5,730 bases of DNA from Streptomyces katrae. GTDB lineage: Bacteria; Actinomycetota; Actinomycetes; Streptomycetales; Streptomycetaceae. The position numbers were made by a program, and so were the translations under genes. Below the pieces are notes generated by a model. That model had not been told where the DNA came from and made no database searches. It saw only the letters and a program-made list of their open reading frames with translations. This document shows, one piece after another, positions 1 to 4,627 of this stretch. Position 1 is the stretch's first letter. Every line of letters begins with the position of its first letter. Where the stretch lies: contig NZ_JZWV01000386.1 of NCBI RefSeq assembly GCF_000966975.1, positions 1 through 5,730 on the forward strand, given 5' to 3'.

Positions 1-292
1 GCAGGGTGGTACGCAGTTCGGGGGTGGCCGACAGGGGGCCGGTGACGAGGAACAACGCCCGGATCTCCTCGGCGGTGAGCCCGGTGAGGTTCGTACGGGC
101 GCCTCCGACGAGGGACCAGCCCCCGCCGCGGCCTCGCTGTGAGTAGACGGGTATGCCGGACGCGGCCAGGGCCTCCAGATCCCGGCGCGCCGTGCGCTCG
201 GACACCTCCAGTTCGGCGGCCACTTCGGGGACGGTGACGCGGCCGCGTTCCTGGAGGAAGAGCAGGGTCGCCACCAACCGGTCGGCTCTCAC
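1..292 (-). CDS. HTH-WYL (DeoR/YafY-type) transcriptional regulator, N-terminal part
   Basis: This gene reads leftwards and leaves the window at base 1, so only 97 residues are visible. The start is a GTG at 292-290, preceded by a GGAGG-type ribosome binding site (complement of 303-308) about ten bases away. Residues 3-58 form a winged helix-turn-helix of the HTH_11/DeoR type: a first helix DRLVATLLFLQERG, then VTVPEVAAELEVS, and a recognition helix SERTARRDLEALAASG, followed by the wing PVYSQRGRGGGWSL. Residues 68-97 (TNLTGLTAEEIRALFLVTGP) match the linker that normally leads to the WYL ligand-sensing domain, which would lie outside the window. Full-length members are usually about 310-330 residues. 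These regulators act in the cytoplasm as DNA-binding repressors or activators and often control a divergent neighbour, here the TIGR03086-type gene. The family call is firm; the effector and target are inferred. Confidence 0.9.
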   Translation of the reverse strand, partial: MRADRLVATLLFLQERGRVTVPEVAAELEVSERTARRDLEALAASGIPVYSQRGRGGGWSLVGGARTNLTGLTAEEIRALFLVTGPLSATPELRTTL

Positions 293-302
293 GTGCCTCG
301 TT

Positions 303-308
303 CCTCCT
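303..308 (-). promoter_or_regulatory. Ribosome binding site of the WYL regulator
   Basis: The complement reads AGGAGG and sits ten bases upstream of the GTG at 292. It supports that GTG as the start, because the downstream reading frame begins directly with the first HTH helix and no ATG lies nearby. Confidence 0.7.
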
Positions 309-310
309 GG

Positions 311-360
311 GTCTGGGCCTGGGACGGCGTCCTCGGCTTGGGCCGGGGCCGGCGTCCTCG
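311..360. repeat. 25-bp imperfect tandem repeat, two copies
   Basis: Bases 311-335 and 336-360 are directly adjacent copies that match at 21 of 25 positions. The last 11 bases of each copy (CGGCGTCCTCG) are identical. The pair lies between the regulator's ribosome binding site and the inverted repeat, in the untranslated region of the divergent pair. It may be a duplicated binding site or a simple slippage duplication. Confidence 0.7.
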
Positions 361-388
361 TCGTCGCTTTCCATTCTCCTCGGAAAAC

Positions 389-411
389 TGGCCAGAAGAT
401 GGCCACTTCTG
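389..411. promoter_or_regulatory. Candidate operator in the divergent promoter region
   Basis: Two copies of the self-complementary hexamer TGGCCA start at 389 and 400, eleven bases (about one helical turn) apart. Overlapping them, CAGAAG (393-398) and CTTCTG (406-411) form a perfect 6-bp-arm inverted repeat around a 7-base centre. The site lies 16 bases before the ATG of the 428-1066 gene, where a bound repressor would block it. This stretch is also the least GC-rich part of the gap. No convincing -10/-35 pair could be assigned in 293-427. Binding by the WYL regulator is inferred. Confidence 0.4.
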
Positions 412-427
412 CTTCCAGGATGAACAC

Positions 428-1066
428 ATGAACAAGACCGAGCAGCTCAACGAGACCGCGTTCGACTCCACCGATGCCGTCGCGGCCCCTTCCTCCTCCT
501 TCGATCCGCGCACCGACCTCGCCGCCGCCATCGAGCTGGCGGGCCGTACGCTGGCCGCCATCCGACCCGATCAGTACGACGCCCCGACCCCTTGCGAGGA
601 GTTCGACGTACGGCGCCTGTCGAGCCACCTCGTCGCCGTCGTCCGCCGGATCTCGGTGATCGGGCGCGGCGAGGACCCGTTCAGCGTCCCCTCCTTCGCC
701 GACGAGGTCGCCGACGGCGCTTGGGCGCAGGCCTGGGAGCCGGGCGCACGCGAGGTCGCGGAGGTGTGGGCGGATCCGGGGATCCTCGGCCGGCAGCTGC
801 GCCTGCCGATCGGCGTCCTGCCGGGCGCGGCCGCCGCCGCCGTCTACACGCACGAGGTCACGGTGCACACCTGGGACCTGGCGAAGGCGACCGGGCAGGA
901 ACCGGAATGGGACCCGGCCCTCATCGAGCGGGTGATCGGCGTCGTCCGTCCCGCGCTGCCGGCCGAAACCCGTGGCGGCCGGATCCCCTTCGCCGAGGTG
1001 GTGGACGTGGAGCCCGGAGCCCCGGCCATCGACCGTCTGGTGGCCTGGGCCGGACGCCGTCCCTGA
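428..1066 (+). CDS. TIGR03086-type metal-binding protein (maleylpyruvate isomerase / MDMPI_N-like fold)
   Basis: The product is 212 residues. I start it at ATG 428, which has AGGA at 417-420 seven bases upstream; the frame stays open further upstream, but that part (from 293) translates to low-complexity Arg/Gly-rich sequence and overlaps the promoter region. Residues 29-150 fit the mycothiol-dependent maleylpyruvate isomerase N-terminal (DinB-like four-helix) family. The motif TPCEEFDVRRLSSHLV (residues 54-69) corresponds to the family's TPC-x-W-x-V-x-x-L-x-x-H signature, with Phe59 in place of the usual Trp, and VYTHEVTVHTWDLAKATG (139-156) carries the second and third histidines. His67, His142 and His147 are the expected metal ligands. 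The first 28 residues are Ser/Ala-rich and look like a disordered lead-in. These proteins are cytoplasmic; some are thiol-dependent isomerases or transferases, but most have no known substrate. It is divergent from the WYL regulator and probably controlled by it. Confidence 0.85.
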   Translation: MNKTEQLNETAFDSTDAVAAPSSSFDPRTDLAAAIELAGRTLAAIRPDQYDAPTPCEEFDVRRLSSHLVAVVRRISVIGRGEDPFSVPSFADEVADGAWAQAWEPGAREVAEVWADPGILGRQLRLPIGVLPGAAAAAVYTHEVTVHTWDLAKATGQEPEWDPALIERVIGVVRPALPAETRGGRIPFAEVVDVEPGAPAIDRLVAWAGRRP

Positions 1067-1107
1067 GCTCAGCGGCCTGCCGATGCGACGCTTGCCATAC
1101 GTGCCGA

Positions 1108-1861
1108 GTGGAGATGCGGGACGAGGAGGCAGCGCGGCGTTGGCCGGCTGATCAGGGCGTCAGCCGGGTGCGCGACGGGTGGGTGAGCGACGGGGATCCG
1201 GACGCGTTGCTCACCGCCAACCAGGTGGCGCACTCCTGGGCCAGTGACGTGTTCGCCGAAGTCCTGGACGCGGCCGGCCGGCTGCGGTTGGCGTTCGGTC
1301 TGCTGGACCTCCTCGACGAGTACTGGGTCACGTGCGAGATCCGGTTCGCGAACGACAGTGCGGAGGGGCCCCTGCCGGCCGAGGTGCTGTTGGGAAGGCT
1401 ACCGACAGCGGCTGGAGGCGGACCGGGACGCCGAGGCCGTCACCTACTCGCTGTGGGTGGACTGGTTCGAGGACCACGCCACCTCCGCCGCGGCCTTCGC
1501 CGAGGTTCTCGGCAACGACATCGACCGGGTGGTGGCCGAGCCTTCGGCAGCCCTGCTCCGCCGGGCCCGGCGGGTTCTGGAGTGTTCGGGTCCGGTGCGC
1601 TGGGCGGTGAAGGAGCCGACGTACCGCACCGCGATGCGGCTTCCCGCCCTGCACCCGGCTGTCTTCTGCGGCATCCGAGCGAGCTTCCACGACGTCTACG
1701 GCGACCTGGAGCCGGCTGCCGCACTGAACCTCCTCGGCCGACTGGACCTCCCCACGGACACCCGGCACCTTGCCGAACTGCGCCACGTACTCGCCGCCGG
1801 GCACAGGAACCACTACCGCAGCCCCGGTGCCTGGGACGATGCGGTTCGCTCCTGCTCCTGA
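1108..1861 (+). pseudogene. Hypothetical protein, frameshifted by an apparent 1-base insertion
   Basis: Two overlapping frames together make one plausible protein. From GTG 1108 (or ATG 1114) the first frame gives 94 residues ending in GPLPAEVL. Near 1390 the sense moves one base forward and continues in the second frame to a TGA at 1859-1861. Deleting one T of the TT at 1390-1391 joins them as AEVL-WEGYRQRLEADRDAEAV and gives 250 residues. The span of 754 bases is one more than a multiple of three, as one insertion predicts. The joined protein is soluble, Leu/Ala-rich, probably helical, with motifs LLDLLDEYWVTCEIRF and SLWVDWFEDHATSAAAF. I recognise no family. There is no clear ribosome binding site near 1108 or 1114, so the start is uncertain. 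It follows the TIGR03086-type gene by 41 bases on the same strand. It may be a pseudogene, or the extra T may be a sequencing error. Confidence 0.65.
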
Positions 1862-1911
1862 GCCGGTAGACTCCGGCGATCCCGTGCGGGGACCGGTGGA
1901 GGGGGCGGCGG

Positions 1912-2337
1912 GTGGATCGGGTTCTGGTCGTAGTCGGTGTGGTGCTGGTCATGGTGGGGCTCGCGGCGGTGGTCTTCACCCTGGGGAACCTGGTCGAGTT
2001 CCTGCGAATGCGTGCCCTGGAGCGGCGTGGGATCGAGGGTGAGGCGGTCTCCGTCGTTCAGGACTGGATGAACCACAAGTACCGCGTCCACTACCGGGTG
2101 TGCCTCCCCGAGGGTGGCCGCGACGAGCGGTTCTACGAGGTCGGCGTCGAGGAGCCCGAGCCCTTGGGGACCGTGTTCCCGGTGGTCTACGACCGGAAGA
2201 AGCCGAGCCGGGCGAAGCTCGGGACGCGACAGAACATCGACTTCGCCACTGAGGGGCTGATCGTGAAGTTGGCCTGGGGCATCGGCGTACCGGCGATCGC
2301 CCTGGGGTCTCTGCTCATACGGTTCTTCGACTCCTGA
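1912..2337 (+). CDS. Small two-span membrane protein, DUF3592-like
   Basis: The product is 141 residues and starts at GTG 1912, with a strong purine-rich site (GGAGGGGG, 1898-1905) six bases upstream. A hydrophobic segment at about residues 3-25 (VLVVVGVVLVMVGLAAVVF) and another at about 114-137 (including AWGIGVPAIALGSLLI) are membrane spans. The roughly 90 residues between them include EGEAVSVVQDW, YRVHYRV and VFPVVYDRKKPSRAKL. This layout, with a short beta-rich middle and a V-x-YD-x-x-x-P-x-x-A motif, resembles the DUF3592 family, whose function is unknown. The first span is followed by an RMRALERR stretch, which under the positive-inside rule would place this middle part on the cytoplasmic side; I cannot settle the topology. 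The gene starts 50 bases after the frameshifted gene and could be transcribed with it. Confidence 0.8.
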   Translation: MDRVLVVVGVVLVMVGLAAVVFTLGNLVEFLRMRALERRGIEGEAVSVVQDWMNHKYRVHYRVCLPEGGRDERFYEVGVEEPEPLGTVFPVVYDRKKPSRAKLGTRQNIDFATEGLIVKLAWGIGVPAIALGSLLIRFFDS

Positions 2338-2344
2338 GGCGATG

Positions 2345-2378
2345 GCCGTCCGGAGCCAGGGGGTGCCGGGCGGACGGT
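2345..2378. terminator. Candidate bidirectional terminator hairpin
   Basis: CCGTCCG at 2346-2352 and CGGACGG at 2371-2377 are perfect complements, extended by one G-T pair, around an 18-base loop. It lies in the 63-base gap between two convergent genes, where a shared terminator is expected. There is no clean T-run on either side, and the loop is large, so the call rests mainly on position. Confidence 0.4.
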
Positions 2379-2400
2379 TGGGGTTCGGCCGCTCAGCCGC

Positions 2401-3333
2401 TCAGCGGTTCAGCGCCTTCCAGGCGCGTTCGGCTTCGGCGGCGGCCCTGCGGGCCTTGTCGAGTGCGCGGTCAGCCTGCCGGTGGCGGCGGGCAGCGGCT
2501 TCCTCGGCCGCGTGGAGGTCGGCCCGCTCGTGGCGGGCCCGGGCGAGATCGTCCTGCAGGGCGCTGATTCGTTCGTCGAGCTCGGCCACCTCCGACCTGG
2601 TCTTCCGGAGTTCCCGTTCCGCCGCGGTCAGCTCCGTCTCGGCCAGGGTTGCTTCGCGCGCCGCGCGGTCGGCTTCCGCCCGGGCCTTGGCCCGCGCTTC
2701 CCGCTCCCGCCCCCGCTCGCGCTCCTGTTCGCGCTCCTGCTGCCGTGAGGAGGCGGGCTCCTTCTTCCGGGCTGGTTCGGTGGGCTTCGGCGGCGCTGCC
2801 GCCCGGCGTGGTGTGGTGCCGGGGGCGGGTTCCAGTCCGGTGAACCCGACCACGGGGGGCGGTGCGGCCGTGAGGGAGCCGCGGGCCCAGTCGGCGGCCG
2901 GGCCGGCAGCGGGTTCGGCGAGGAGTGTGTGGAGGATTTCCTCGACCTCGTGCTGGACCGCATCGGAGACGGGGTGCCCGGCGTCGCCCGCGAGCTGGGC
3001 GGCCTGGCGGGCCATCTCCGCGACCACGACGTTCCGCTGATGCGACAGGTCCCTCAGCTCAGGACCCGCAAGCGTCCGGTGCGCCTCACGCAGCCCCCTG
3101 CCCAGCTCCAGCAGGCGGTGCGCCTGTTCCGGATCGGCGCGGGCCAGCAGGTTCGCCGCCCACACCGCGAGTGTCGGCCGGCGCCAGCCGGCGATCCGCT
3201 TGGCCAACGCCTCCTCCCCCGCCCCGCGCTCCTCCCCCGCCCTGCGGGCCCGGGCCGCACAGGCGGCACGGGCCGCGGTGAACGCTTCGGGTTTCAGTCC
3301 GTACAGCTCCCACGCCACCTCATCGGCATCCAT
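2401..3333 (-). CDS. Uncharacterised protein with charged C-terminal coiled coil, divergent from ku
   Basis: The product is 310 residues. I start it at ATG 3333-3331 (MDADEVAWELYGLKPEAF), with a GGGGAAGGTGG purine stretch just upstream; the frame is open further up but would overlap the start of ku and reads as low-complexity sequence. Residues 1-155 look globular and helical, with motifs LYGLKPEAFTAAR, GWRRPTLAVWAANLLAR (49-65), LLELGRGLREAHRTLAG and LRDLSHQRNVVVAEM. Residues about 156-197 are a Pro/Ala-rich linker. Residues about 198-306 are rich in Glu, Arg and Ala in heptad-like spacing (EREQERERGREREARAKARA and onward) and should form a long coiled coil. There are no signal peptide or membrane spans. 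From memory this resembles a conserved actinobacterial hypothetical family; I cannot name a function. Its place back to back with ku allows, but does not show, a role linked to DNA repair or chromosome structure. Confidence 0.85.
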   Translation of the reverse strand: MDADEVAWELYGLKPEAFTAARAACAARARRAGEERGAGEEALAKRIAGWRRPTLAVWAANLLARADPEQAHRLLELGRGLREAHRTLAGPELRDLSHQRNVVVAEMARQAAQLAGDAGHPVSDAVQHEVEEILHTLLAEPAAGPAADWARGSLTAAPPPVVGFTGLEPAPGTTPRRAAAPPKPTEPARKKEPASSRQQEREQERERGREREARAKARAEADRAAREATLAETELTAAERELRKTRSEVAELDERISALQDDLARARHERADLHAAEEAAARRHRQADRALDKARRAAAEAERAWKALNR

Positions 3334-3367
3334 ACACCCACCTTCCCCTGAGATGCCTCGGTCTGCG

Positions 3368-3389
3368 CCGACCCGGCGGTGCGGGTCGG
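3368..3389. promoter_or_regulatory. Perfect inverted repeat between the coiled-coil gene and ku
   Basis: CCGACCCG (3368-3375) and CGGGTCGG (3382-3389) are exact reverse complements around a 6-base centre. The site lies 35 bases from the start of the minus-strand gene and 64 bases from the start of ku, the only strong dyad in the 120-base divergent gap. It could be an operator for both genes. A terminator is less likely since both genes point away from it. No convincing -35/-10 pair was found; TGTAGT at 3416-3421 is a weak -10 candidate for ku. Confidence 0.5.
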
Positions 3390-3437
3390 ATGTGGTGCGG
3401 ATGGGGTAGGCGTCGTGTAGTGGGAAGGGGGGTGACT

Positions 3438-3445
3438 GGAGGAGG
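3438..3445 (+). promoter_or_regulatory. Ribosome binding site of ku
   Basis: GGAGGAGG ends eight bases before the GTG at 3454, ideal spacing. It decides the start: the earlier in-frame GTG at 3445 overlaps this site and could not use it, and the 3454 start gives the usual Ku N-terminus (ARPVW). Confidence 0.75.
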
Positions 3446-3453
3446 TGGCGGCC

Positions 3454-4467
3454 GTGGCACGTCCCGTCTGGGCCGGAAATCTGTCGTTCGGGCTGGTCAG
3501 CCTGCCTGTCGGCCTCTACACGGCCACAGACAGCCACACGATCCACTTCCATCAGCTCCAGCGCGGTACCTCCGACCGGATCCGCAACCGCCGGGTGAAC
3601 GAACGAACCGGGAAGGAGGTGGAGCTCGAGGACATCGTGAAGGGGTTCGACACCGGCGACGAGTACGTGCTCATCGAGCCGAAGGAGCTCGAGGAGATCG
3701 CTCCGGGCCGCTCGCGGTCACTGGAGATCAGGGGGTTCGTGGACCTGGCGGAGGTGGATCCGATCTTCTTCGACAAGACCTACTACCTCGGGCCCCGTGG
3801 GGCCGAGTTCGGAAAGGTCTACAGCCTGCTGGAGCAGGCGCTGGCCAGGGCCGGGAAGGCCGGGATAGCCACGTTCGTGATGCGCCAGCACGAGTACCTG
3901 GTGGCTCTCAAGTCCGAGAACGGGCTGCTCACGCTGCACACCCTGCACTGGGCGGACGAGATCCGGGACCCGAAGAAGGAGATCGGCACCCTGCCCGGGA
4001 AGGCCGAGGCGAAGGCGTCGGAGAAGGAGCTGAAGATGGCCGAGCAGCTCATCCGGGCGATGAGCATGGACTGGGATCCGGAGCAGTTCCACGACACCTT
4101 CCAGGAGAAGGTCGCCGCCCTCATCGAGGCGAAGAAGGCCGGGGAGACCGTGGAGAAGGCCGAGCCCGCGGCCGAGCCGACCGGCGTGGTCGACCTCATG
4201 GACGCCCTGCGCGCCAGCATCGAGCGCGCAGGCAGCCCGAAGGCCACCGGCGGCAAGGCCACCGCCTCCGGCCGGGCCCCGGCCTCCTCCAAGGCGGCCG
4301 CGAAGAAGCCGGCGGCGAAGAAGCGGATCCGCTCGGCGCCCAAGGAGGACCTGGCCGGTCTGACGAAGGCCGACCTCTACAAGAAGGCCGCCGCGGCGAA
4401 CCTGCCGGGCCGGTCGCACATGTCCCGCGACGACCTGGTCCAGGCTCTCTCCTCGGCCGCGGCATGA
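3454..4467 (+). CDS. ku: Bacterial Ku, DNA-end-binding protein of non-homologous end joining
   Basis: The product is 337 residues from GTG 3454. Bacterial Ku forms a homodimeric ring that threads onto broken DNA ends and recruits the LigD ligase/polymerase. The conserved core covers about residues 1-225: ARPVWAGNLSFGLVSLPVGLY, then HFHQL, RIRNRRVNERTGKEVELEDIVKGF (42-65), the region FVDLAEVDPIFFDKTYYL (95-112), and FVMRQHEYLVAL (141-152) with LHTLHWADEIR. Residues about 262-293 are a Lys/Ala-rich tail (KAAAKKPAAKKRIR), like the basic extension of mycobacterial Ku, likely binding DNA without sequence preference. Residues 299-334 (DLAGLTKADLYKKAAAANLP, then GRSHMSRDDLVQAL) resemble a SAP/Rho-N-type helix-loop-helix DNA-binding motif. 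Core-only Ku proteins are nearer 270-290 residues, so both additions account for the length. No ligD is in the window; streptomycetes often carry several ku copies scattered in the genome, so this may be a paralogue. The family call is very firm. Confidence 0.97.
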   Translation: MARPVWAGNLSFGLVSLPVGLYTATDSHTIHFHQLQRGTSDRIRNRRVNERTGKEVELEDIVKGFDTGDEYVLIEPKELEEIAPGRSRSLEIRGFVDLAEVDPIFFDKTYYLGPRGAEFGKVYSLLEQALARAGKAGIATFVMRQHEYLVALKSENGLLTLHTLHWADEIRDPKKEIGTLPGKAEAKASEKELKMAEQLIRAMSMDWDPEQFHDTFQEKVAALIEAKKAGETVEKAEPAAEPTGVVDLMDALRASIERAGSPKATGGKATASGRAPASSKAAAKKPAAKKRIRSAPKEDLAGLTKADLYKKAAAANLPGRSHMSRDDLVQALSSAAA

Positions 4468-4479
4468 GGGAAGGCTGAC

Positions 4480-4542
4480 CGGCGGCCTCGGCAAAGACCT
4501 GGGCAGGGCGTACGCCCCCTGCGCGCCCCCCGAGGGCCGCCG
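4480..4542 (+). terminator. Nested hairpin downstream of ku, candidate terminator
   Basis: An outer stem pairs GGCGGCCTCGG (4481-4491) with CCGAGGGCCGCC (4530-4541), perfect except for one bulged base, plus a C-G pair at 4480/4542. It encloses a second hairpin, GCAGGG (4503-4508) with CCCTGC (4517-4522), whose core 4506-4517 is the 12-base palindrome GGGCGTACGCCC. It starts 13 bases after the ku stop. There is no T-run, which is common for actinobacterial terminators. It probably separates ku from the protease gene. Confidence 0.55.
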
Positions 4543-4567
4543 TGCGCTCTTGCCGGGCATTTCGGGC

Positions 4568-4609
4568 GGTCACTACGGTCACGCTGCGTACATGATGCGT
4601 ACGTAGAGT
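4568..4609 (+). promoter_or_regulatory. Repeat-rich promoter region of the protease gene
   Basis: GGTCAC occurs at 4568-4573 and 4577-4582. TGCGTAC occurs at 4585-4591 and 4596-4602, eleven bases apart, placing both on one face of the helix. CTACG (4573-4577) and CGTAG (4602-4606) form an outer dyad. TAGAGT (4604-4609) fits a TAnnnT -10 element, but no good -35 lies at the right distance. The region is more AT-rich than its surroundings and lies just before the protease start, so it is likely a regulated promoter; the exact elements are uncertain. Confidence 0.4.
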
Positions 4610-4627
4610 CACCATTCGAGGAGATGT

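Noticed and set aside
293..427. Upstream extension of the TIGR03086-type protein to residue 1 at base 293
   Set aside because: The extra 45 residues are Arg/Gly-rich, cover the promoter and repeats, and have no family similarity, while ATG 428 has a well-spaced ribosome binding site.
420..431. Four-codon reading frame ATG AAC ACA TGA whose stop overlaps the ATG of the TIGR03086-type gene
   Set aside because: The ribosome binding site at 417-420 overlaps this ATG and is placed for the ATG at 428 instead, so translation of the mini-frame has no support.
1390..1400. Programmed ribosomal frameshift at TTGGGAAGG
   Set aside because: There is no X-XXY-YYZ slippery heptamer in the right frame and no evident downstream stem; a one-base insertion explains the data more simply.
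1328..1979. Several long minus-strand open frames opposite the frameshifted gene and membrane protein
   Set aside because: They have biased Arg/Ser/Pro composition, and the plus strand gives coherent proteins, a joinable frameshift and ribosome binding sites.
2392..2407. Repeated GCCGCTCA and the short palindrome CCGCTCAGCGG at the end of the coiled-coil gene
   Set aside because: The one-base centre cannot form a normal hairpin, and the repeat is only 8 bases and partly coding.
3334..3552. Extension of the coiled-coil protein to an upstream ATG at 3552
   Set aside because: It would overlap the first hundred bases of ku and reads as a shadow of ku and its promoter; the MDADEV start has a purine-rich leader.
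3718..4560. Long minus-strand open frame opposite ku
   Set aside because: It is a by-product of high GC opposite a firmly identified gene; the translation is Gly/Leu/Arg-rich with no recognisable domain.
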